Shown piece after piece: positions 7,755-15,713 of a stretch of DNA of 15,713 nt. A program made the position numbers and the translations under genes. Origin of the DNA: Egerieenecus sp048201975 (GTDB lineage: Bacteria; Bacillota; Clostridia; Christensenellales; Aristaeellaceae). The stretch covers positions 1-15,713 of the forward strand of contig DBFBGQ010000018.1 in the NCBI GenBank assembly GCA_048201975.1. Direction: 5' to 3'. Under the pieces are notes generated by a model, which searched no databases, was not told the origin of the DNA, and worked only from the letters and a program-made list of their open reading frames with translations. Every line of letters starts with the position of its first letter. Within the stretch, counting starts at the first letter, position 1.

Positions 7755-8858
7755 GTGCGCTACAGCCGAGAGGATGCCTGCCGGGTCTGGCTTTCCACGG
7801 CGGAGATTGGCGATGAGCAGTGGACGCGGATATCGGAACGCCATGGCTCGGCAGAAGCGGCGTACGACGAGGCCCTTCGCCATGGCGCCGGTGCGCTGAC
7901 CGCCTGCGGGCTGTCCCAGCGCCAGGCCGAAATGCTGCTGCAGGAGGCGGAGCGCGAGCGCATGCACCGCCGCCTGGTGATCATGCGGCAGGCGAAGATT
8001 GCGCTGCTGCACCGGGACGATCCACATTTTCCCGAAGCCCTGCGGCGGTTGGAGGCGCCGCCCTGGCTGCTGTTTTACCGGGGCGAACTGAGCTGCCTGC
8101 TGGGCAGGCATCTGGCCATGGTAGGCACGCGGAAAGCCTCCGCCTATGGGCAGGACGCCGCCCGGCGCATCGCGCAGGAACTCAGCGAAAGCGGCGTGTC
8201 CATCGTCAGCGGCATGGCTCCGGGGATCGACACGGCGGCGCATGAGGGATGCATGGCGGGACCGTCGCCCACCATCGGCCTGACGGGCTGCGGCCTGGAA
8301 CGTCCCCGCCCCATGGGCTGGGAGGGCCTGGACCAGGATATCGTCGCCCACGGCGGGCTGGTGATCAGCGAATATCCGCCGGGCAGCGAGGGGATGCCCT
8401 ACCATTATCCCATGCGCAACCGGCTGGTGAGCGGGCTGAGCGACGCGGTGCTGTTCATGGAGGGGCGAATCCGCAGCGGCGGCATGATTACCGTGGGCTG
8501 CGCCCTGGAGCAGGGCAAGGATGTGTTCGCCTTTCCTGGGCCCGTGGGCCAGGAGGGCTCCGAAGGTCCGCTGCAAATTCTCCGGGAGGGCGCCATACTG
8601 TTTCGCGATGCCGGGGATGTGTTGGCGGATATGGGCTGGGAAGCGCATCCTTCCGCCGGCAAGACACTGCGGGAAACCCCGGAGCTTGACGAAGACCAGC
8701 AAAGGGTGCTATCCTTGCTCACGGTGGAGGAATTGTCCTTTGATCAGCTGACCTTTCAGACGGGCCTGGAACCTGCCCGGCTGAACACGGCGCTTACCCT
8801 GCTGGAGCTGATGGGCCTAATCGCCCAACGCTCCGGAAGGATCTATCATAAGGTTTAA
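7755..8858 (+). CDS. dprA: DNA processing protein DprA (Smf)
   Basis: DprA binds single-stranded DNA entering during transformation and loads RecA. The 367-aa protein starts at GTG 7755, supported by the SD site at 7742-7752. An N-terminal helical region of about 115 residues comes first. The Rossmann-like core contains VGTRKASAYG from residue 123, SGMAPGIDTAAH at 152-163, MRNR at 220-223 and SGGMIT at 241-246. A C-terminal winged-helix domain (about 310-367, LDEDQQRVLSLL to GRIYHKV) matches the DprA winged-helix type. Some usually conserved positions differ: the G-LD--YP segment reads GCGLERPRP, and the GTN-type loop after the PG motif reads GSEGP. The key RNR and GID motifs remain, so it is probably functional. 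DprA also occurs in bacteria not known to be naturally competent. Confidence 0.93.
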   Translation: MRYSREDACRVWLSTAEIGDEQWTRISERHGSAEAAYDEALRHGAGALTACGLSQRQAEMLLQEAERERMHRRLVIMRQAKIALLHRDDPHFPEALRRLEAPPWLLFYRGELSCLLGRHLAMVGTRKASAYGQDAARRIAQELSESGVSIVSGMAPGIDTAAHEGCMAGPSPTIGLTGCGLERPRPMGWEGLDQDIVAHGGLVISEYPPGSEGMPYHYPMRNRLVSGLSDAVLFMEGRIRSGGMITVGCALEQGKDVFAFPGPVGQEGSEGPLQILREGAILFRDAGDVLADMGWEAHPSAGKTLRETPELDEDQQRVLSLLTVEELSFDQLTFQTGLEPARLNTALTLLELMGLIAQRSGRIYHKV

Positions 8859-8882
8859 AGGAAAATATCGGAGGAATGCTGC

Positions 8883-11018
8883 ATGGCTGCTAGCAAGCAA
8901 AAACTGATTATTGTGGAGTCGCCCGCCAAGGCGCGCACCATCGGCAAATATCTGGGCAAGGGCTACAAGGTGGAGGCCTCCCAGGGGCATGTGCGCGATC
9001 TGCCCAAGTCCCAGATTGGGGTGGATGTGGATCACGACTTCGAGCTGAAATACATCACCATCCGTGGCCGCGGAGACATTCTGACTCGCATCCGCAAGGA
9101 AGCCCGCACGGCTTCGGAGATCTACCTGGCCACTGACCCGGACCGGGAGGGGGAAGCCATTTCGTGGCACCTGGGCCAGGTGCTGGGGATGAATCTGCAG
9201 GAGCCTTGCCGCATTGAGTTCCACGAGGTGACCAAGCGCGCCATCCAGAACGCCATTAAGAATCCGCGCCCCATCGACATGGGTCGGGTGGACGCGCAGC
9301 AGGCCCGGCGTGTGCTGGACCGTCTGGTGGGCTACAAGATCAGCCCGCTTTTGTGGGCAAAGGTAAAGAAGGGGCTGTCCGCCGGGCGCGTGCAGAGCGT
9401 GGCCACCCGCATGGTGGTCATGCGGGAGCAGGACATCGAGGCCTTTATCCCCGAGGAGTATTGGGATGTCACCGTCAAGGCCCAGGCCCACGGGGGACGG
9501 GGACGCAAAACCCATTTCTCCGCCAAGCTGGTCACCCTGGACGGCGCCAAGGCCAACATCACCAATGGCGCGGAGGCGGAGCAGGCGGTGGAGCGCATCC
9601 GCAACGCGCATTTCGCGGTGTATGCCGTCAAGCGGGGAGAAAAGCGCAAGTTCCCCGCCGCGCCTTTCACCACTTCCAGCCTGCAGCAGGAGGCCAGCCG
9701 AAAGCTGGGCTTCACCACGGCCAAGACCATGCAGGTGGTGCAGCAGCTCTACGAAGGCGTGGACCTGGAGGGCGAGGGCACTCAGGGTATCGTTTCCTAT
9801 ATCCGCACGGACTCGGTGCGCATCAGCGAGGAAGCCATGACTGCCCTGCGGGAGTATATCCCCGAGCGCTTCGGACCGGAGTACCTGCCGGAGGCGCCCA
9901 TCGAGTATAAGGGCCGCAAAAACGCTCAGGATGCTCACGAGGCCATCCGTCCCACGGATGTGCGCCGCACCCCGGATCAGATCAAGCTCAGCCTGACCAA
10001 GGAGCAATACATCCTGTACAAGCTGATCTACAACCGCTTCCTGGCCAGCCAGATGATGCCCGCCCTGTTCGAAACCATGACCATGGAGATCGCCGGGGAC
10101 GGCGTAGGCCTGCGCTTCTACGGCGAGCACAAGAAGTTCCCCGGCTTCACCAGCGTGTATGAGGAGGGTACCGACGACGAGATCGTCTCCAGCGAGACGG
10201 TGCTGCCACAAATGAACGAGGGCGATCCGGTGCTGGTCAGCGACGTGGAGAGCGAGCAGCACTTCACCCAGCCGCCGTCCCGCTACACGGAGGCGTCCCT
10301 GGTCCGCGCCCTGGAGGAAAAGGGCATCGGCAGGCCGTCCACCTATGCGCCCACCATCACCACCATCATTTCTCGCGGCTATGTGAGCCGCGAGAAAAAG
10401 CGGCTGTATCCCACGGAGCTAGGGCGCATGGTGACCGCCATGATGGAGGAGTTCTTTGCCCAGATCGTGGATACGGAGTTTACCGCCAAGCTGGAGGATC
10501 AGCTGGACGAGGTGGAGGAGGGGCAAATGGGTTGGAAGGACATCCTCCGCGCCTTCTATCCCCCCTTTGAGCAAACGCTGGAAAAGGCCGAGGCCGAGAT
10601 TGAGAAGGTAGAGGTCAAGGATGAGCCCAGCGACGTTCCCTGCGATAAATGCGGCGCCATGATGGTTTACAAAATGGGCCGGTTCGGCCGCTTCTTGGCC
10701 TGCCCCAACTTCCCGGAATGCCGCAATACCAAGCCTATCGTCACGTATATTGACGCGCCTTGCCCCAAGTGCGGCGGGCGGCTGATGGAGAAAACCAGCA
10801 AGAAGAACCGCAAGTTTTATGGCTGCGAGCATTATCCCGACTGCGACTTTGTCAGCTGGGAAAAGCCCGTTACGGACAAATGCCCCCAGTGCGGCAGCTA
10901 CATGATTGAAAAGCGCAGCCGCAAGGGAGAGGTGTGGCATCTGTGCGCCAATGAAACCTGCCGGTGCCGGGTGGAGGTTCCCAGCGAGGAGCAGGAGGAA
11001 GAAGCATGGAGCAAGTAA
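8883..11018 (+). CDS. topA: DNA topoisomerase I (type IA)
   Basis: TopA relaxes negative supercoils by cutting and passing single strands. The 711-aa protein has the TOPRIM domain at its N-terminus, with IIVESPAK (Glu12) and TDPDREGE (Asp85, Asp87, Glu89). Tyr306 in SYIRTDS is the expected DNA-linking tyrosine. The conserved [16 protein letters not shown] and [12 protein letters not shown] segments are present. Three C-terminal four-cysteine zinc ribbons follow: Cys587/590/607/613, Cys627/630/648/654 and Cys667/670/688 with Cys693 or Cys695. This fits Bacillota TopA, which is usually about 690-700 aa. The start at 8883 has GGAGG at 8870-8874, 8 nt upstream. The tail ends in a short acidic run (EEQEEE), whose DNA also provides the trmFO SD site; the last 13 nt overlap trmFO. 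Confidence 0.98.
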   Translation: MAASKQKLIIVESPAKARTIGKYLGKGYKVEASQGHVRDLPKSQIGVDVDHDFELKYITIRGRGDILTRIRKEARTASEIYLATDPDREGEAISWHLGQVLGMNLQEPCRIEFHEVTKRAIQNAIKNPRPIDMGRVDAQQARRVLDRLVGYKISPLLWAKVKKGLSAGRVQSVATRMVVMREQDIEAFIPEEYWDVTVKAQAHGGRGRKTHFSAKLVTLDGAKANITNGAEAEQAVERIRNAHFAVYAVKRGEKRKFPAAPFTTSSLQQEASRKLGFTTAKTMQVVQQLYEGVDLEGEGTQGIVSYIRTDSVRISEEAMTALREYIPERFGPEYLPEAPIEYKGRKNAQDAHEAIRPTDVRRTPDQIKLSLTKEQYILYKLIYNRFLASQMMPALFETMTMEIAGDGVGLRFYGEHKKFPGFTSVYEEGTDDEIVSSETVLPQMNEGDPVLVSDVESEQHFTQPPSRYTEASLVRALEEKGIGRPSTYAPTITTIISRGYVSREKKRLYPTELGRMVTAMMEEFFAQIVDTEFTAKLEDQLDEVEEGQMGWKDILRAFYPPFEQTLEKAEAEIEKVEVKDEPSDVPCDKCGAMMVYKMGRFGRFLACPNFPECRNTKPIVTYIDAPCPKCGGRLMEKTSKKNRKFYGCEHYPDCDFVSWEKPVTDKCPQCGSYMIEKRSRKGEVWHLCANETCRCRVEVPSEEQEEEAWSK
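10993..10998 (+). promoter_or_regulatory. SD site for trmFO inside topA
   Basis: AGGAGG lies 7 nt before the ATG at 11006, inside the codons for TopA's acidic tail. It selects 11006 over the upstream in-frame ATG at 10964, which would add 14 glycine-rich residues before the FAD-binding motif. Confidence 0.75.
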
Positions 11019-12322
11019 CGGTGCTGGGAGCCGGCCTGGCGGGAAGCGAAGCGGCCTGGCAGCTGGCCAAGCGCGGCATCCCCGTGCGATTGGTGGAAAT
11101 GCGCCCAGTGAAGGAATCGCCGGCGCATCACACCGCCTGGATGGCGGAGCTGGTCTGCTCCAACTCCCTGCGCTCGGACAGGCTGACCAACGCAGTGGGC
11201 CTGCTCAAGGAAGAAATGCGGCTGATGGATTCGCTGATCATGCGGGCGGCGGACCAGGCGCGGGTGCCCGCGGGAGGCGCGCTGGCTGTGGACCGGGAAC
11301 GGTTTTCCGGATTCATTACAGATACGCTGGAGAACCATCCCCAGGTGACGGTGGTCCGGCAGGAAGCCCAGGCAATTCCCGACGGGCCGGTGATCGTGGC
11401 CACGGGCCCGCTGACCTCCCAGGCGCTGGTAGAGCAGATCGCCGCGCTGCCTGGGCTGGAAACCCTGAATTTCTACGATGCCGCCGCGCCTATCGTCACC
11501 CTGGAGTCCTTGGATATGGAGCGGATCTTCCGCCAATCCCGCTATGACCGGGGAGAGGACTATCTGAACTGCCCCATGACCGAGGAGGAATACAACCGCT
11601 TTGTGGACGCGCTGCTCTCCGCGGAAACCGCCCCTGTTCATGGCTTTGAGGAAAACAAGGTGTTCGAGGGGTGCATGCCTGTGGAATCCATGGCCCGGCG
11701 GGGACGCATGGTATTGGCCTTTGGCCCCATGAAGCCCGTGGGCCTGAAGGATCCGCGCACGGGCAAGGAGGCCTTTGCGGTGGTGCAGCTCCGCCAGGAC
11801 AACGCGGAAGGAACGCTGTACAACCTGGTGGGCTTTCAGACGCGGCTGAAGTTTCCGGAGCAGAAGCGCGTTTTTGGCATGATTCCTGGGCTGGAACACG
11901 CCTCCTACGCCCGGTACGGGGTCATGCACCGGAACACCTTCCTGCATTCTCCGGGCTTCCTCAACGCGCATTTCGAAATGCTGTCCCGTCCCCGGTGCTA
12001 TTTTGCGGGACAGATGACCGGGGTGGAGGGCTATGTGGAGAGCGCGGCCAGCGGATTGCTGGCGGGGGTGTCGCTGGCCAGCGACCTAATGGGCCGAGGC
12101 ACGGTGGAGCTTCCGCGCATCACCGCCCTGGGAGCCATGGGACACTATGTGGCCACGCCCAACCGGGATTTCCAGCCCATGAACTGCTCTTTCGGGCTGA
12201 TCGATCCGCTGCCGGTGGATCGGGAGCATAAGAAAATACGGAATAAAGCACAACGGTACGAGGCCGTATCTGCGCGTTCGTTGTCATTTCTGCGGGATTG
12301 GATCGCTCAAAGGCAGGATTGA
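11006..12322 (+). CDS. trmFO: Folate- and FAD-dependent tRNA (uracil-54-C5)-methyltransferase TrmFO
   Basis: TrmFO makes 5-methyluridine at position 54 of the tRNA T-loop, using methylenetetrahydrofolate and reduced FAD instead of SAM. The 438-aa protein starts directly with the FAD-binding motif [12 protein letters not shown] (residues 6-17). It carries the [11 protein letters not shown] block with Cys51, and [14 protein letters not shown] with Cys223; these match the two functional cysteines (53 and 226) described in B. subtilis TrmFO. The C-terminal FAD-site sequence [22 protein letters not shown] is also present and diagnostic. It overlaps topA by 13 nt. The topA-trmFO pairing is conserved in Bacillota. 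The following gap of about 64 nt has no clear terminator or promoter. Confidence 0.97.
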   Translation: MEQVTVLGAGLAGSEAAWQLAKRGIPVRLVEMRPVKESPAHHTAWMAELVCSNSLRSDRLTNAVGLLKEEMRLMDSLIMRAADQARVPAGGALAVDRERFSGFITDTLENHPQVTVVRQEAQAIPDGPVIVATGPLTSQALVEQIAALPGLETLNFYDAAAPIVTLESLDMERIFRQSRYDRGEDYLNCPMTEEEYNRFVDALLSAETAPVHGFEENKVFEGCMPVESMARRGRMVLAFGPMKPVGLKDPRTGKEAFAVVQLRQDNAEGTLYNLVGFQTRLKFPEQKRVFGMIPGLEHASYARYGVMHRNTFLHSPGFLNAHFEMLSRPRCYFAGQMTGVEGYVESAASGLLAGVSLASDLMGRGTVELPRITALGAMGHYVATPNRDFQPMNCSFGLIDPLPVDREHKKIRNKAQRYEAVSARSLSFLRDWIAQRQD

Positions 12323-12375
12323 GCCCTGAAGCTGCCCGCAAAGGCGGCGGTTGTGCTATGCTTGCGGACAGGAGA

Positions 12376-12382
12376 GAGGTGA
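12376..12382 (+). promoter_or_regulatory. SD site for the secreted hydrolase gene
   Basis: GAGGTGA lies just upstream of two adjacent ATG codons at 12384 and 12387. Its GAGG core is 7 nt from the second ATG and only 4 nt from the first, which favours 12387. A GGAGA at 12371-12375 could serve 12384, so the choice is uncertain by one codon. Confidence 0.55.
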
Positions 12383-12386
12383 GATG

Positions 12387-13754
12387 ATGAAACGGCTGTG
12401 GACGATTTGGCTATGCCTGGCGCTTGTGCTGGCCCCAGGCGGAAGCCTTGGGGAGACGGCGGAGGCATACGACGTGCAGGAGTTCGTGACGAAGCTTTCC
12501 CAGGGTGAAGATTTGGAAGCGTTGTATGCCCAGTTGGATGCAACCATGCAGTCGGCCCTTTCCCAGGAGGATTTTGGTTCCCTGTGGGGGCAGCTTACGG
12601 TGGTGAGCGGCGATTTCCTGGGCTTTGACGGGGCAACCGAATCCAATGCGTTAGGCGAATATCTGGTAATGACCCAGCGGCTGGATATGTCCGGCATGGA
12701 TCTGCTCTGCACACTCAGCCTGGACGGGGAAGGCAAGATTGCAGGGCTGCAATTCACGCCTGCGCCTGCCCCTGCGGAGGATACCGCGCCGGAGGCCGGC
12801 GTAACGGAGGAAGCCGTCACGGTGGGAGAAGCCCCCTGGGAGCTCCCCGGACTGCTGACGCTTCCTCAGGCAGCGGAGGGTCCGTTGCCGGCGGTGGTGC
12901 TGGTGCAGGGCTCCGGGCCCAGCGACCGGAATGAATCCGTGGGCGCGGTGAAACCCTTTTACGATCTGGCGCAAGCGCTGGCGCTCCAGGGCATTGCCGT
13001 GATTCGCTATGATAAGCGCACCTATGTCTACGGGGAGGAGATCGCCGCCTCGGCGGAATACGCCTCCTTCACCGCGGAAGAGGAAGTGATCCAGGACGCC
13101 ATCGCTGCCGGGCGGCTGCTGGCGGAGGACCCGCGGGTAGACCCGGAACGGATCTACCTGCTGGGACATAGCCTGGGGGCGATGCTGGCCCCGCGCATCG
13201 TTCAGGAGAGCGGCGACCTGTTCGCGGGGATGATGCTGGCCTGCGGCAGCAATGCCTCGCTGGTGGAGATCATGATCCGGCAAAACCAGGATGCCATTAA
13301 CGCGCTTCCCCAGGGGGAGGCTCGCTCCGCCGCCCAGGCCCAGTTGGCGGTAGAGACGGCCAAAGCGGAGGCGTTGACAAGCATGACGGCGGAGGAAGCG
13401 CAGGCGGAGACGCTTTTCGGCCAGCCGGCGTTTTACTTCTGGGAAATGGCGCAGCATCCCACCGCCGCCCAGCTGTTGCAGGCGCTGGAGAAACCCGTGC
13501 TGCTCATCAACGGTGACCGGGACTTTCAGGTGAACGCGCAGGAAGGCCGGGAAGGCTGGGAGGCCGCCCTGGATCTCTCCGCGCCCTGGGTCAGCTGCCT
13601 GTGGGCGGATGTGAATCACCTGCTGATGCGTCCCGACGCCGCCGAAGGTGTGGCGGGGACCACCGCGGAATATATGATACCCTGCGCTGTGGAGGCGGAA
13701 ATCACCGACGCCATCGGCGCGTTCATCCATGCTGAAAAGGAGAAGAATCCATGA
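12387..13754 (+). CDS. Secreted alpha/beta hydrolase with N-terminal DUF3887-like domain
   Basis: A 455-aa protein with a signal peptide (MKRLWTIW, then a hydrophobic run, cleavage likely near SLG-ET around residues 20-24), so it acts outside the membrane. Residues about 27-115 resemble the DUF3887 domain often found before bacterial hydrolases. A low-complexity Ala/Pro/Glu linker follows. The alpha/beta hydrolase domain (about 135-455) has an oxyanion-type [11 protein letters not shown] segment, the nucleophile elbow GHSLG with Ser262, an acid residue in GDRDFQV (Asp379 most likely) and His411 in DVNHLLM. The catalytic triad therefore looks complete. A cap-like insert rich in Ala, Glu and Gln lies between strands at about 290-350. 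The substrate, probably an ester or peptide-like bond, cannot be told. The stop overlaps the hslV start (ATGA), so the two are translationally linked. In related clusters this slot holds xerC/codV. Confidence 0.87.
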   Translation: MKRLWTIWLCLALVLAPGGSLGETAEAYDVQEFVTKLSQGEDLEALYAQLDATMQSALSQEDFGSLWGQLTVVSGDFLGFDGATESNALGEYLVMTQRLDMSGMDLLCTLSLDGEGKIAGLQFTPAPAPAEDTAPEAGVTEEAVTVGEAPWELPGLLTLPQAAEGPLPAVVLVQGSGPSDRNESVGAVKPFYDLAQALALQGIAVIRYDKRTYVYGEEIAASAEYASFTAEEEVIQDAIAAGRLLAEDPRVDPERIYLLGHSLGAMLAPRIVQESGDLFAGMMLACGSNASLVEIMIRQNQDAINALPQGEARSAAQAQLAVETAKAEALTSMTAEEAQAETLFGQPAFYFWEMAQHPTAAQLLQALEKPVLLINGDRDFQVNAQEGREGWEAALDLSAPWVSCLWADVNHLLMRPDAAEGVAGTTAEYMIPCAVEAEITDAIGAFIHAEKEKNP

Positions 13755-14290
13755 GCGTTACATTTCGAGGGACCACCATCTGCGCGGTGAAGCGCGACGG
13801 GCATATCGCCATCGCCGGAGACGGGCAGGTGACCATGGGGGAACACACCATTTTCAAGGGCAACGCCCGAAAGGTGCGGCGCATCTTTGGCGGACAGGTG
13901 GCTGTGGGCTTTGCCGGGGCAGTGGCGGATGCCTTTACCCTGTGTGAAAAGTTTGAGGAAAAGCTCACCCAGTGCGGCGGAAACCTGGAGCGCGCTGCGG
14001 TAGCCGTGGCCCAGAGCTGGCGGGGCGACCAGGCCATGCGGCAGTTGGATTCCTTGCTTATCGTCGCCAACAAGGAAACCATGCTTATCGTCAGCGGCAA
14101 CGGTGAGGTCATCGACCCCGACGAGGGCATCGCAGCCATCGGTTCCGGCGGGAACTACGCCCTGGCGGCCGCTCGGGCCCTGATGCAGAATACCAGCCTT
14201 TCCGCCCGGGAAATCGCCGAGAAGGCGCTGCATATCGCCGCGTCCATCTGCGTGTACACCAACGACAACATCATTGTGGAAGAAGTATAA
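13751..14290 (+). CDS. hslV: ATP-dependent protease subunit HslV (ClpQ)
   Basis: HslV is the proteasome-like peptidase ring of the HslVU (ClpYQ) cytoplasmic protease, fed by the HslU ATPase. The 179-aa protein contains [20 protein letters not shown] at residues 8-27, [27 protein letters not shown] and ICVYTNDNI, all family hallmarks. The start overlaps the upstream stop by 4 nt and has GGAG at 13739-13742, 8 nt upstream. The N-terminus reads MSVTFRGTT: the Thr that aligns with the E. coli catalytic Thr1 is Thr8, so either seven residues are removed, or Ser2, exposed after Met removal, acts as in B. subtilis ClpQ. Both options are open. It is followed after 13 nt by hslU. Confidence 0.97.
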   Translation: MSVTFRGTTICAVKRDGHIAIAGDGQVTMGEHTIFKGNARKVRRIFGGQVAVGFAGAVADAFTLCEKFEEKLTQCGGNLERAAVAVAQSWRGDQAMRQLDSLLIVANKETMLIVSGNGEVIDPDEGIAAIGSGGNYALAAARALMQNTSLSAREIAEKALHIAASICVYTNDNIIVEEV

Positions 14291-14296
14291 GGAGGG
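14291..14296 (+). promoter_or_regulatory. SD site for hslU
   Basis: GGAGGG starts right after the hslV stop and lies 7 nt before the ATG at 14304. This selects 14304 over an ATG-less upstream in-frame TTG start near 14274, whose extra residues are a shadow of the hslV tail. Confidence 0.75.
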
Positions 14297-14303
14297 CAGG
14301 CAC

Positions 14304-15668
14304 ATGGCAGAATTGACGCCCCGGGAAATTGTCCGGGAGCTGGACCGCTATATCATCGGGCAGGACGAAGCCAAGCGCAGCGTGGCCATTGCCCTGCGCA
14401 ACCGCTACCGGCGCTCCAAGGTAGAGGAGCCCATGCGGGAGGAGATCAGCCCCAAGAATATCTTGATGATCGGCCCCACGGGCGTGGGCAAAACGGAAAT
14501 TGCCCGCCGCCTGGCGCGGCTGGTAAACGCTCCCTTTATCAAGGTGGAGGCCACCAAGTTTACTGAAGTGGGCTATGTGGGCCGGGACGTGGAGAGCATT
14601 GTTCGGGACCTGGTGGAAAATGCCATTCGCATGGTAAAGGAGGAGCACGAAAAGCGCGTGCAGCCCCGGGCCCGTGTACTGGCCGAGGACAGGCTGGTCA
14701 CGCTGCTGGTGCATCCGCCCAAGAAAAGCGCGGGCAATCCTTTGGACTTCCTGCTGGGCAAGCAAAAAGAACCGGACCTGAGCCAGGAGGAGCAGCAGAA
14801 GATCTCCGGCAAGCGCGAGGAGATCCGCCAGCAGCTTATGCGGGGAGAACTGGAAGAGCGGGAACTGGAGATCGAGGTCACCGAGGAAGCCCCCAAGCTG
14901 GAGGTGGGTGGCAGCTCCATCAGCCTGGGTGACATGATGGGCGGCATGATGCCCAAGAAAACCAAGATTCGCCATGTGAAGGTGAAGGAAGCGCGGAAGA
15001 TCCTGGAGCAGGAGGAAGCTGAAAAGCTGGTGGACTCCGACGCCGTGCAGGAGGAGGCCATTACCCGCGCGGAGCAAAACGGCATTGTCTTTATCGACGA
15101 AATCGACAAGATTGCCGGACGCCAGGGCGGTCAGGGACCCGATGTAAGCCGGGAGGGCGTGCAGCGGGACATCCTGCCCATTGTCGAGGGCAGCACGGTG
15201 AACACCAAATATGGTCCGGTGAAGACGGACTACATGCTCTTTATCGCCGCGGGCGCCTTCCATGTGTCAAAGGTCAGCGACCTGATCCCGGAATTGCAGG
15301 GCCGCTTCCCGGTGCACGTGCATCTCAAGAGCCTGACCAAGGAGGACTTCGCCCGCATCCTCACCCAGCCGGATAACGCCCTGACCCTGCAATACCGGGC
15401 GCTGCTGGCGGTGGACAAGGTGATGCTCACCTTTGAGGACAGCGCAATCCAAGCCATTGCCGAGGCGGCCTGCACCGCCAATGAAACCAGCGAGGACATT
15501 GGCGCCCGGCGGCTCCATGCCATTTTCGAGCAGCTGCTGGAGGATATCTCCTTCAACGCCGGGGATGAAAACATGCCGCCCTTTGAGCTGAAAATCAACG
15601 GAGACTATGTGCGTGAGCATCTCTCCGGGGAAAACAAGCCCATGGACATGCGCCGGTATATCCTGTAA
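14304..15668 (+). CDS. hslU: ATP-dependent protease ATPase subunit HslU (ClpY)
   Basis: HslU is the AAA+ unfoldase that caps HslV rings and threads substrates into them. The 454-aa protein (E. coli 443, B. subtilis 467) opens with the typical [21 protein letters not shown]. Walker A is GPTGVGKT at residues 57-64, the pore loop GYVG is at 90-93, and Walker B is VFIDEIDK with Asp265-Glu266. The I-domain between them, about 110-240, is charged and includes the [16 protein letters not shown] stretch usual for the family. The second conserved AAA+ region contains [10 protein letters not shown], then [17 protein letters not shown]. The C-terminal tail MDMRRYIL matches the segment that inserts into HslV to activate it. 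Nothing is truncated. The following 45 bases show no terminator. Confidence 0.98.
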   Translation: MAELTPREIVRELDRYIIGQDEAKRSVAIALRNRYRRSKVEEPMREEISPKNILMIGPTGVGKTEIARRLARLVNAPFIKVEATKFTEVGYVGRDVESIVRDLVENAIRMVKEEHEKRVQPRARVLAEDRLVTLLVHPPKKSAGNPLDFLLGKQKEPDLSQEEQQKISGKREEIRQQLMRGELEERELEIEVTEEAPKLEVGGSSISLGDMMGGMMPKKTKIRHVKVKEARKILEQEEAEKLVDSDAVQEEAITRAEQNGIVFIDEIDKIAGRQGGQGPDVSREGVQRDILPIVEGSTVNTKYGPVKTDYMLFIAAGAFHVSKVSDLIPELQGRFPVHVHLKSLTKEDFARILTQPDNALTLQYRALLAVDKVMLTFEDSAIQAIAEAACTANETSEDIGARRLHAIFEQLLEDISFNAGDENMPPFELKINGDYVREHLSGENKPMDMRRYIL

Positions 15669-15696
15669 GCAGACCAAGCGCCTGGGGAAGGCTTCC

Positions 15697-15713
15697 ATGA
15701 GGGAGCGTCAAAC
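15697..15713 (+). CDS. Possible start of a further gene, cut by the window edge
   Basis: An ATG at 15697 has a purine-rich GGGGAAGG at 15684-15691, 5 nt upstream, and would encode MRERQ before the window ends. In Bacillota codY often follows hslU, but these five residues do not identify it. Alternatively AGGGAG at 15700-15705 is the SD site of a gene starting just beyond the edge. Confidence 0.18.

Noticed and set aside
8817..10262. Long antisense reading frame (481 codons) opposite topA
   Set aside because: It mirrors the conserved TopA frame, has no family motif, and has no SD site or promoter that I can see.
15686..15696. Palindrome GGAAGGCTTCC after hslU as a terminator
   Set aside because: A 5-bp arm with a one-base centre cannot form an RNA hairpin, and there is no T-run. 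It overlaps a likely SD site.
1..15713. Mobile element, CRISPR array, tRNA/rRNA or defence system
   Set aside because: I looked for direct repeats with spacers, transposase or integrase motifs, and RNA-gene-like sequences and saw none. Gene order matches a conserved chromosomal block.

Overview
This window is a compact block of eleven same-strand (+) genes, GC-rich throughout. Nearly every start has a GGAGG-type Shine-Dalgarno (SD) site. The gene order rbgA - rnhB - yraN - [glycosyltransferase] - comM - dprA - topA - trmFO - [hydrolase] - hslV - hslU follows the housekeeping cluster known from Bacillota (Bacillus subtilis has rplS-ylqF-rnhB ... dprA-topA-trmFO-codV/xerC-clpQ-clpY-codY). TrmFO (the folate-type tRNA U54 methyltransferase), an RbgA GTPase and HslVU, together with high GC, suggest a GC-rich member of the Clostridia, perhaps a gut lineage. 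The lower rank is inference and cannot be fixed from this sequence.

Layout. Positions 1-85 are an AT-rich leader with the rbgA SD site. 86-1966 holds rbgA, rnhB and yraN, joined by 14-nt and 4-nt overlaps. 2025-6191 is one very large membrane gene of 1388 codons, predicted to carry two GT-C glycosyltransferase units and two extracellular beta-sandwich domains. 6217-8858 holds comM and dprA, both linked to handling incoming single-stranded DNA. 8883-12322 holds topA and trmFO, overlapping by 13 nt. 12387-13754 is a secreted alpha/beta hydrolase that sits where xerC/codV lies in related clusters. 13751-15668 is the HslVU ATP-dependent protease. The last 45 bases hold at most the start of one more gene.

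How the genes fit together. Most products serve nucleic-acid maintenance or translation: 50S ribosome assembly (RbgA), RNA-DNA hybrid removal (RnhB), a nuclease-like protein (YraN), transformation and recombination (ComM, DprA), supercoil relaxation (TopA) and tRNA methylation (TrmFO). HslVU adds protein quality control. Two genes depart from the theme, the giant glycosyltransferase and the hydrolase, and both encode exported or membrane products. The largest gap between genes is about 64 nt and I see no convincing internal terminator, so much of the block could be read as one transcript.

I see no RNA gene, CRISPR array, insertion sequence, integrase or attachment site. The unusual content is the double-GT-C fusion protein, the replacement at the xerC position, the unclear nucleophile of HslV and some divergent DprA motifs. 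I found no evidence for a defence system or a wholly new multi-gene system.
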